A stretch of 5,392 bases of DNA. Origin: Rickettsiales bacterium (GTDB taxonomy: Bacteria; Pseudomonadota; Alphaproteobacteria; Rickettsiales; JANQQO01). The number at the start of each line of letters is the position of its first letter. Positions within the stretch are counted from its first letter, which is position 1. The position numbers and the translations under genes were made by a program. The notes beneath the pieces were generated by a model. The model made no database searches. It was not told where the DNA came from and saw only the letters and a program-made list of their open reading frames with translations. The DNA is taken from assembly GCA_028289305.1 (NCBI GenBank), contig JANQQO010000110.1, positions 1 to 5,392 of the forward strand. The letters are read 5' to 3'. This document shows, piece by piece, positions 1 through 5,392 of this stretch.

Positions 1-953
1 TCCTAAAAGATATTTATCACGATACGCCTATCCTCTCCTTCCTAGAATTCTTTTACGATGCCTACCATTCTGATGCCGGTTTTTATGAAGAAACCGAACT
101 TGCGCCCGATGAATGTGCCCGCATCCGCATGAAAAATGCGCTGCACCTGTTTAATCTCACCTATTGCGATTGGGGCATTACCCCCACCTTCTTCCAGCTC
201 AACCGCCACCCAAAGGAATTCCAGCCCAAGATTTCTGTGCTCCATGATGGCGTAGATACCGATGCGGTACAGCCCGACAACACCGCCACTATCACCCTGC
301 CTAATGGCACCACCTTGAGCAAAAAAGATGAGGTCGTCACTTATATTTCCCGCAATTTTGAACCTTATCGCGGATTCCCTTCCTTCATGTATGCCGCTGA
401 AAAAATCCTTAAAAACCGCCCTAATTGCCATATCATCATCGTCGGTGGCGATGGTGTTAGCTACGGCAAAGCGAATGAAAGCGGGAAAACCTACCGCCAA
501 GAATATATGGAAAAGGTCAATCTTGATCCTAACCGTTTCCACCATCTGGGCTATCTGCCTTATGACAAAATGGTCAATGTCATGCAGGTCTCCAGCGCGC
601 ATATTTACCTCACCGTACCCTTCGTCCTCTCCTGGTCGATGCTCGAAGCCATGTCCGCCGGCTGCCTGCTCATTGGTTCTAACACTGAACCGATAGAAGA
701 AGTGATACAAGACGGGCAAAACGGCCTGATCGTTGATTTCTTTGATGCCGACGATATCGCTGCAAAGGTGGATGCCGTATTCTCCCATAAAGACCGCATG
801 CAGGAAATTCGTAATAACGCTCGCAAAACCGCTGAGCAGAAATACGCACTCAATAAACTCCTTCCTTTACACGTAAACCTGGTGAAAGACTTAGCACAGG
901 GCAACACTCCACCCCCTACCCACACCACGATCCAAGGCCTATACGAAAACTAG
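1..953 (+). CDS. Glycosyltransferase family 4 (GT-B fold), 5'-truncated by the window edge
   Basis: Transfers a sugar from an activated donor, probably nucleotide-linked, to an acceptor in the cytoplasm; sugar and acceptor cannot be read from sequence. The frame is open from base 3 to the TAG at 951-953, giving 316 visible residues. The ATG at 129 is internal, because the codons before it already read as family sequence (LKDIYHDTPILSFLEFFYDA). From recall of related proteins of about 400 residues, roughly 100 N-terminal residues (much of the first Rossmann domain) lie outside. Visible parts: the linker region with DWGITPTFFQ and ISVLHDGVDTD, then the donor-binding C-terminal domain with VTYISRNFEPYRGF, a CHIIIVGGDGVSYG strand/loop, HHLGYLPYDKM, and the nucleotide-sugar motif region FVLSWSMLEAMSAGCLLIGS followed by EPIEEVIQDGQNGLIVDF. 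The first Glu of the usual EX7E motif is Phe here; the second Glu (in LEAM) is kept. It is followed closely by a methyltransferase-like gene, which suggests a glycan-modification operon. The family is confident; the substrate is unknown. Confidence 0.93.
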   Translation, partial: LKDIYHDTPILSFLEFFYDAYHSDAGFYEETELAPDECARIRMKNALHLFNLTYCDWGITPTFFQLNRHPKEFQPKISVLHDGVDTDAVQPDNTATITLPNGTTLSKKDEVVTYISRNFEPYRGFPSFMYAAEKILKNRPNCHIIIVGGDGVSYGKANESGKTYRQEYMEKVNLDPNRFHHLGYLPYDKMVNVMQVSSAHIYLTVPFVLSWSMLEAMSAGCLLIGSNTEPIEEVIQDGQNGLIVDFFDADDIAAKVDAVFSHKDRMQEIRNNARKTAEQKYALNKLLPLHVNLVKDLAQGNTPPPTHTTIQGLYEN

Positions 954-956
954 GAA
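952..956 (+). promoter_or_regulatory. Ribosome binding site of the methyltransferase-like gene
   Basis: AGGAA lies 7 bases before the ATG at 964 and overlaps the TAG stop (951-953) of the glycosyltransferase. This placement fits translational coupling between the two genes and supports 964 as the start. Confidence 0.6.
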
Positions 957-963
957 TACACCC

Positions 964-1719
964 ATGAAGAAGAAAGATAAGAAAAAGAAGCCCGCGGCAA
1001 AGCAAAAGAGTGCTAAGAAAACCACCTCCTCCGCCGTGGTCGGCAACCCAACCACGCGCAAAGTGCTGCATTTCCAATATGGTGAAACGGCGGGCGCAAG
1101 CGGTCTCCATAAACGATTCGAAGGACCAGAATGGGAGGAAACCCGCCTCAATAATTCCGCTACCAGCAAGCCAGATATCGTTGCCCACCCAACCAATCTG
1201 AAAGACATCGAAAAAGAATCGTTTGATGCTGTGTGGTCGCCGCAATCACTCAAGCATCTCTACTCACACGAAGTGATGATCGCGCTGAAAGAATTTAAGC
1301 GTATCCTCAAAACAGATGGGCTATTCTTCATGCACACCACAGACATACAGCGCGTCGCCGAAGCCATCACCAAAAAAGGTCTCGTTGAACCCTTATACCG
1401 CTCCAAAGTCGGCACCGTCACCGCGCTCGATTTAATGTATGGCTTTTGGCAAGATTTAGAAAACGGGAATATCAGCACCGTGCCACGCACCGGCTTCACC
1501 GCCCGCTCTCTTGCCATGATCATGCGTCAATCCGGCTTTTTGGACATCACGGTACAGCGCGACAAATTCAATCTCTGGGCGGTCGGCTACAAACGTGCCA
1601 AGAAAACGGAGCAGAATTACCGCGTCAAAGTCATCGAAGAAAATATCAACGAGATGATGAAACAGCGCGACGAACTCAACCAAGCTCCCACTATTTGGGA
1701 TGAAAGCATAAAAATTTAA
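964..1719 (+). CDS. Class I SAM-dependent methyltransferase-like protein with degenerate SAM site
   Basis: A 251-residue cytoplasmic protein resembling Methyltransf_11-type enzymes that sit beside glycosyltransferases. Residues 2-20 are extremely lysine-rich (11 Lys in the first 20). The fold appears to begin at RKVLHFQYGE (32-41), where active relatives normally carry a Gly-rich motif I (VLNVGCG-like). It continues with EGPEWEETRLNN (53-64), DIVAHPTNL (71-79), FDAVWSPQSLKHLYSHEV (87-104), the helix-strand unit LKEFKRILKTDGLFFM (108-123), and the late helix/strand GFTARSLAMIMRQSGF (177-192). A charged tail (about 212-251) may form a helix. Only one motif I Gly remains, the expected acidic residue after strand 2 is Asn (63/64), and Lys 97 stands where relatives usually have Glu before HLY. 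The overall family is supported by the later motifs. Whether it still binds SAM is doubtful: it may be a pseudo-enzyme or a partner of the glycosyltransferase 10 bases upstream. The start is fixed by AGGAA at 952-956. Confidence 0.8.
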   Translation: MKKKDKKKKPAAKQKSAKKTTSSAVVGNPTTRKVLHFQYGETAGASGLHKRFEGPEWEETRLNNSATSKPDIVAHPTNLKDIEKESFDAVWSPQSLKHLYSHEVMIALKEFKRILKTDGLFFMHTTDIQRVAEAITKKGLVEPLYRSKVGTVTALDLMYGFWQDLENGNISTVPRTGFTARSLAMIMRQSGFLDITVQRDKFNLWAVGYKRAKKTEQNYRVKVIEENINEMMKQRDELNQAPTIWDESIKI

Positions 1720-1725
1720 GGCAGA

Positions 1726-3369
1726 TTATTGCTCGCGGAACGCGCGGTTGAAACTATCGGTAATCGGCGAGACGAGATAGTTTAAGAACGTGCGCTCTCC
1801 CGTCACAATCAGCACCTCCGCCGGCATCCCCGGATAGAGATCCACATTGTCTAAAGCACCCAGCTGCTCCTCATCCACCTCCACCCGCGCTAGATAAAAG
1901 GCTTTGCCCACTGCCTGATCAATAAATTTATCGGCAGAGATATGCTTTACCGTCCCATCAATCGGCGGTACAAAACGCGCCTTAAACGCCGATAACCGCA
2001 CACGCGCCTTTAACCCCTGATGCACCACGTCAATATCCCGCGGATCCACCTGCGCTTCCACTACCAGGCGATCATCCAGCGGTACAATATCCATAATTGG
2101 CTCACCAGGCCCCACAACACCGCCCACCGTATGAAACTTTAAACCCGTAATCACACCAGATTGCGGTGCTGTCACCGTAATACGCTCCAGAATATCTTCC
2201 GATGCGCGTACCCGCTCTTGCAAATCCGCAATCGTATCCTGTGTCTCACGTAACAGCGCAATCACCTCGCTCTGATGCTCATTCTCCGTATTAATAATCT
2301 GTAAATTGTTTTCTGCAATTGCCTGCTCCGCGCGCGCGATTAACGCCACAAACTCACCACGATTCCCTTCTAACTCCGCTGCCTTACGCTGCAGAGAAAG
2401 CAAGCGCGGTTTTAAGCCCTGGCCCTTATCTACCAATGCTTGCACTGTTTCTATCTCTTCCTTAATAAGCTTGATTTGCGCTGATGCTGCCTTCTCCTGC
2501 GCAACAAGCCCCTCTATCTCATCTCTCAGCTGAGCAATACGCTGTTGAAGCACATCCGTCTGCCCCTTCATCGCCTTCGATCGCGACTCAAATAGACGCT
2601 TTTGCCCATCCATGATTTCCTGCACTTCCGGCCTATCCTGCAATTCGAGCAGCTCCGGACTAAATGTTAATTCCTCCAGCCCATCCCGTTCAGCAATAAG
2701 CCGGGCGCTTGTTGCCTGCGCTGTGCGTAACTGGTTTCCTAATATCTCCTGCCGTGCCCGTGCGGTAGTGCCACTCAAGCGAATCAGCGGTTGCCCCGCC
2801 TCCGCACTATCCCCTTCTTTCACCAAGATCTCAGAAATAATACCGCCCTCTAAATGCTGTATCGTCTTTTTATTATCATCCAATACCACCGAGCCTGGCG
2901 CAATCGCCGCGCTATCAAGCGGCGCAAAAGCCGCCCAGCCACCTAAAAACACAAACACAAAAATCGCAATCCACAAGCCCACGATAATAGGACCGCGCGC
3001 CGTCTCCACCGCCTCATTCTCTGAGTGGTACTGCCTTGGGCGCGTTAAAAATGCCACCGCATTATCCACCCGCCGAACAGAGGGAGCCAGCTTATCGCTT
3101 TCAATCACCGAATCAAGCCAGGTCGTAGAAGCAAGAGTCGCCTCCTTCCCTTCCAACAGTGCTATATCCTGCGGCTTCACTTCTGCAGGCACGTTCTCAC
3201 CACGCACCTTACCCGCCACCTCGGCCGTCACCGTCTTAGCTTTATCCGCCTGCTTGCTGACATTCTCCTTCACCTTTTGTGAAATTTCACGTGAAGAACG
3301 CTTGATATCTTTCTTCATTTTGCGCTGGATAGCTTTGCCACGCCGTATCGAGGAAGGTTTGGTTGTCAT
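1726..3369 (-). CDS. HlyD-family type I secretion periplasmic adaptor (membrane-fusion protein), PrsE/AprE-like
   Basis: Bridges the inner-membrane ABC exporter and the outer-membrane TolC-like channel, so that a cytoplasmic protein crosses both membranes in one step. 547 residues. A Lys/Arg-rich, probably helical N-terminal cytosolic part (1-125) precedes one membrane helix (about 127-149, PIIVGLWIAIFVFVFLGGW). Then come the first half of the barrel-sandwich (lipoyl-like) domain (about 157-200, with QHLEGGIISEILVKEGD), a long coiled-coil hairpin (about 200-392), the second barrel-sandwich half (TVTAPQSGVITGL to GEPIMDIVP, about 398-430), the beta-barrel domain (about 432-525), and the family's C-terminal signature (LYPGMPAEVLIVTGERTFLNYL, then SPITDSFNRAFREQ). 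Usual family members have about 430-480 residues; the excess is all ahead of the membrane helix. The start ATG overlaps the ATPase stop (ATGA) and follows a strong Shine-Dalgarno, so the long N-terminus is probably real. Cargo unknown. Confidence 0.95.
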   Translation of the reverse strand: MTTKPSSIRRGKAIQRKMKKDIKRSSREISQKVKENVSKQADKAKTVTAEVAGKVRGENVPAEVKPQDIALLEGKEATLASTTWLDSVIESDKLAPSVRRVDNAVAFLTRPRQYHSENEAVETARGPIIVGLWIAIFVFVFLGGWAAFAPLDSAAIAPGSVVLDDNKKTIQHLEGGIISEILVKEGDSAEAGQPLIRLSGTTARARQEILGNQLRTAQATSARLIAERDGLEELTFSPELLELQDRPEVQEIMDGQKRLFESRSKAMKGQTDVLQQRIAQLRDEIEGLVAQEKAASAQIKLIKEEIETVQALVDKGQGLKPRLLSLQRKAAELEGNRGEFVALIARAEQAIAENNLQIINTENEHQSEVIALLRETQDTIADLQERVRASEDILERITVTAPQSGVITGLKFHTVGGVVGPGEPIMDIVPLDDRLVVEAQVDPRDIDVVHQGLKARVRLSAFKARFVPPIDGTVKHISADKFIDQAVGKAFYLARVEVDEEQLGALDNVDLYPGMPAEVLIVTGERTFLNYLVSPITDSFNRAFREQ

Positions 3370-5228
3370 GTGCCTTCACCTCCGGTTGCAGCTTGTGGTG
3401 TTGGCGCAGTAGTCTTGGTTTCCGGAGCCTTTTCATCTCCTTGCGCCTCAGCCTGTTGCTGTGCCAACGCCGCCTGTTGCTGTGCTTTTTGCTGCTGTGC
3501 ATTCGCAAGCGCTTGCTTCGTACGCTCCGAAAACTTAGTGAGCATCTCCTTGGTCGGACCAAAATCAGCAATTAATCCATCACGCAATACCATAATATGC
3601 GATACGTGATTCAAGAGCGCAGGCCGATGCGTCACCACAATTGTTGTGATCTTCTTCGCCTTCGCATTAGCTAAAGCACGCACCAACGCGGCTTCTCCCG
3701 TTTCATCTAAACTTGCATTAGGCTCATCAAGCACCAGAAAACGAGGATCGCCAAAAAATGCACGCGCTAAAGCAATACGCTGCCGCTGCCCGGCAGAAAG
3801 CGATGCCCCACCAACACCAATCTCGGTCTCATACCCATTTGGCAGATGCAAAATCATATCATGCACCTCCGCCATTTTTGCTGCGGCAATAATCGCTTCA
3901 TCAGGCACATTCGTCTGCATACGCGCGATATTATCCCGCACCGTACCCGCAAATAGCTCGACATCCTGCGGCAAATACCCCACGTGTTTACCGAAATCTT
4001 CTCGATCCCATTTATACACATCCGCCCCATCTAATCGCACCACACCAGAGCTTGGCCGCCACACACCAACCAGCAGCTTTACCAATGTCGACTTACCCGC
4101 AGCGCTCGGCCCCACAACACCCAAACTATCACCCGCCGCCATGCTAAACGTCACCCCTTTTACAATCGGCTTATTGCTCCCCGGTGTCGCATAAATTAGC
4201 TTATCAACTTGTATAATCCCCTGCGGCTTAGGTAGCTCGATGGATTCCGGCCGCTGTGGAACACTATCAATCACCTGCTTCAGCCGGTGATAGGATTTAC
4301 GGAACGACGTCACTGCCCCCCAAGTGCCAATCGCCGCCTCAAACGGCGCCAGCGCACGGCCTGTTAAGATAGAACACGCAATAATTCCACCCACCGTCAG
4401 CGAATTTTGCAGCACCAGATAGGCACCCACACTCACCACTGCAATCTGCAATATCATCCTTAAACCCTTGGTCACCGAACTAATTAACGCAGAACGATTG
4501 CTGGCAGTGGCCTGCAAACTCATCACTTCGCTATTCTTCTCGCTCCAGCGCCGTAAAAACGCAGGCATCATCCCCATTGCCTCCACGGCCTCTGCATTAC
4601 GCGCTGCTAGCTCAACCTCGGTCATGCTTTGCACCATTTTCTCGTTCGCCTCCCCAAGCGCACCACGCACCGATGCTTCATTTAATATGGCAAGGCCAAT
4701 CAACATAATGCCACCAAACAGCGATAAAAACCCAGGCGCCGGGTGAATCATGAACACAACGAAGATAAAAATGATCGACCATGGCGCATCAAAAATTGCC
4801 GTAATCGCAGGGCCAGTAAGAAACCCACGCACCACGGTCAAATCACGCAAATTCTGGCTACCGCTCGCTCCCGGGCGCAACACCGCAGCAGACAGTGAAA
4901 TATCAAGCAGCTTTGGTCCCAGCTCCCTGTCTAACCACTCTCCTAAACGCACCAATGTCAGCGAACGCACCGCTTGAAATAACCCCAAACCAGCGAAACA
5001 TCCCGCCGCTACAATCGATAGCATAATCAGCGTATCCATACTGCCGCTGGAAATCACACGATCCAACACCTGCAAGGTAAATATCGGCAGCATCAACAGC
5101 AGCAAATTCATCGCCAAGCTAAACAGAGCCACATAAATGAACGCGCCTCTACACTTCTGCAGCGCTGCATCTAAGATGTTCAGCTCTTTTCTACTGATTT
5201 GTCCTGGGATAACTTGTGGTGCTGCCAT
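3366..5228 (-). CDS. Type I secretion system permease/ATPase (ABC exporter), PrsD/AprD-like
   Basis: Inner-membrane ABC half-transporter that works as a dimer and uses ATP to push an unfolded protein substrate into the HlyD/TolC conduit. 620 residues. The transmembrane domain (about 20-310) shows hydrophobic segments near 30-53, 64-87, 148-184 and 255-297. The family signatures CRGAFIYVALFSLAMNLL and LPIFTLQVLDRVISSGS are near the N-terminus and FDAPWSIIFI near 146-155. There is no N-terminal peptidase domain, so cargo with a C-terminal signal is expected. The nucleotide-binding domain (about 338-570) is complete: Walker A GPSAAGKST (373-381), Q-loop Gln 421 (YLPQD), signature LSAGQ (477-481), Walker B FLVLDE (497-502), D-loop SLD (506-508), H-loop His 534. 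After about residue 570 there is a Gln/Ala-rich then Glu/Thr/Pro-rich tail unusual for the family. No start lies further upstream, because a TAA is in frame just before the ATG. No Shine-Dalgarno precedes the ATG. It overlaps the adaptor gene by 4 bases. Confidence 0.96.
   Translation of the reverse strand: MAAPQVIPGQISRKELNILDAALQKCRGAFIYVALFSLAMNLLLLMLPIFTLQVLDRVISSGSMDTLIMLSIVAAGCFAGLGLFQAVRSLTLVRLGEWLDRELGPKLLDISLSAAVLRPGASGSQNLRDLTVVRGFLTGPAITAIFDAPWSIIFIFVVFMIHPAPGFLSLFGGIMLIGLAILNEASVRGALGEANEKMVQSMTEVELAARNAEAVEAMGMMPAFLRRWSEKNSEVMSLQATASNRSALISSVTKGLRMILQIAVVSVGAYLVLQNSLTVGGIIACSILTGRALAPFEAAIGTWGAVTSFRKSYHRLKQVIDSVPQRPESIELPKPQGIIQVDKLIYATPGSNKPIVKGVTFSMAAGDSLGVVGPSAAGKSTLVKLLVGVWRPSSGVVRLDGADVYKWDREDFGKHVGYLPQDVELFAGTVRDNIARMQTNVPDEAIIAAAKMAEVHDMILHLPNGYETEIGVGGASLSAGQRQRIALARAFFGDPRFLVLDEPNASLDETGEAALVRALANAKAKKITTIVVTHRPALLNHVSHIMVLRDGLIADFGPTKEMLTKFSERTKQALANAQQQKAQQQAALAQQQAEAQGDEKAPETKTTAPTPQAATGGEGT
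3376..3383 (-). promoter_or_regulatory. Strong Shine-Dalgarno of the HlyD-like gene, inside the ATPase reading frame
   Basis: On the minus strand GGAGGTGA lies just upstream of the adaptor ATG (3367-3369), with 9 bases between GGAGG and ATG. It is embedded in the last codons of the ATPase gene (GGEGT stop). With the ATGA overlap this fixes the adaptor start and suggests both reinitiation and independent ribosome loading. Confidence 0.75.
3451..3503 (-). repeat. Imperfect 21-bp tandem repeat coding for the Gln/Ala-rich ATPase tail
   Basis: The 14-base string GCCTGTTGCTGTGC (plus strand) occurs at 3451-3464 and again at 3472-3485, a 21-base period. A shorter related copy (GCTGCTGTGC) is at 3491-3500. 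On the coding strand this gives QQQ-A units with seven-residue spacing (AQQQKAQQQAALAQQQAEA). The in-frame period suggests growth by slippage or duplication without frameshift, and a heptad-like helical or coiled-coil tail. Confidence 0.65.
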
Positions 5229-5258
5229 TGGTTTTTATATGTGTGAAAAGATCGCTGT

Positions 5259-5286
5259 TTTATACTCTGCCCTTCCTTGTTTTGAA
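5259..5286 (-). promoter_or_regulatory. Candidate sigma-70-type promoter of the ABC exporter/adaptor operon
   Basis: On the minus strand TTCAAA (5281-5286, 4 of 6 to the -35 consensus) and TATAAA (5259-5264, 5 of 6 to the -10 consensus) are 16 bases apart in an AT-rich gap upstream of the ATPase gene. Transcription would begin near 5252, giving a leader of about 23 bases. A weaker alternative is TTGCAC (5331-5336), 17 bases, TATCCT (5308-5313), which would overlap the end of the upstream reading frame. Pattern match only; AT-rich DNA yields such matches by chance. Confidence 0.35.
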
Positions 5287-5298
5287 AGGGAAAAAAAT

Positions 5299-5392
5299 TT
5301 ACTTTTTAGGATAAAAAACAATGTGGTCGAGTGCAAAATCCACACCTGCCTCCTCCGGATAAAACGTGATATACACGCGTGATACCCGCTCC
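5299..5392 (-). CDS. Possible C-terminal end of an unidentified upstream gene, partial
   Basis: On the minus strand a frame enters from the right edge and runs 30 codons to a TAA at 5299-5301. The residues (VYITFYPEEAGVDFALDHI, then VFYPKK) alternate hydrophobic and polar as in beta-strands and look like real protein. The ending, with a strand then an LDHIVFYP-like last strand, recalls the final strand of beta-sandwich carbohydrate-binding modules, but that is a weak resemblance from a short piece. The other two minus-strand frames are also open over this stretch, so openness is no proof; the choice rests on residue composition. It would be co-directional with the exporter operon, 70 bases upstream of the ATPase start. 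Function unknown. Confidence 0.4.
   Translation of the reverse strand, partial: ERVSRVYITFYPEEAGVDFALDHIVFYPKK

Noticed and set aside
42..788. 248-codon open frame on the minus strand opposite the glycosyltransferase
   Set aside because: It lies entirely antisense to a clear glycosyltransferase, shows no recognisable family motif, and its composition fits a mirror of the real gene's codons.
2922..2943. CGCCGC/GCGGCG inverted repeat that could form a hairpin
   Set aside because: It lies within codons of the adaptor just after the membrane helix and has no T run; Ala/Pro-rich codons explain it.
2612..3412. 266-codon plus-strand frame opposite the HlyD-like gene
   Set aside because: Antisense to a well-supported adaptor gene; Ser/Ala/Cys-rich low-quality sequence without domains.
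3646..4194. 182-codon plus-strand frame opposite the ATPase domain
   Set aside because: Covers the highly conserved nucleotide-binding domain on the other strand; the conservation belongs to the ATPase.
5284..5320. A- and T-runs that could pair as AT-only hairpins after the partial upstream gene
   Set aside because: No G+C stem is present, so it does not look like an intrinsic terminator; AT-richness is better explained by promoter sequence.
5137..5382. 81-codon plus-strand frame running out of the ATPase 5' end toward the right edge
   Set aside because: It begins inside the ATPase gene in antisense, crosses the promoter gap, and has no family-like sequence or convincing ribosome site.

Overview
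The window looks like chromosomal DNA of a Gram-negative bacterium, most likely an alphaproteobacterium. The exporter genes resemble the PrsD/PrsE (AprD/AprE) branch of type I secretion systems, which is common in that class. The glycosyltransferase and methyltransferase resemble a pair also familiar from Rhodospirillales- or rhizobia-like genomes. Base composition looks near 50% G+C by eye. The species cannot be named from the sequence. I see no rRNA, tRNA, CRISPR array, insertion sequence, attachment site or origin.

Layout. Left third, plus strand: the C-terminal three quarters of a family-4 (GT-B fold) glycosyltransferase that enters from outside the window (1-953), followed after 10 bases by a methyltransferase-like gene (964-1719). 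The two are spaced like co-transcribed genes. Right two thirds, minus strand: a type I secretion permease/ATPase (3366-5228) and its HlyD-type membrane-fusion partner (1726-3369), joined by an ATGA stop/start overlap. The two blocks converge with only 6 bases between stop codons (1720-1725). An AT-rich gap (5229-5298) precedes the ATPase and holds a plausible promoter. Beyond it, at the right edge, is the possible C-terminal end of another minus-strand gene (5299-5392).

How the genes could work together. The ATPase and adaptor would form the inner-membrane half of a TolC-dependent exporter that moves an unfolded protein from cytoplasm to exterior in one step. The outer-membrane channel and the cargo are not visible, although the partial gene at the right edge is a candidate neighbour to examine. 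The glycosyltransferase and methyltransferase-like gene suggest surface-glycan work (exopolysaccharide, O-antigen or protein glycosylation). Any link between the two blocks is inference from adjacency.

Most unusual points: (1) both inner-membrane exporter proteins carry extra cytosolic segments, about 125 residues before the membrane helix of the adaptor and a Gln/Ala-rich tail of about 50 residues on the ATPase, the latter built on a 21-bp DNA repeat; (2) the methyltransferase-like protein has lost residues expected for S-adenosylmethionine binding and has a highly lysine-rich N-terminus, so it may not be an active methyltransferase.
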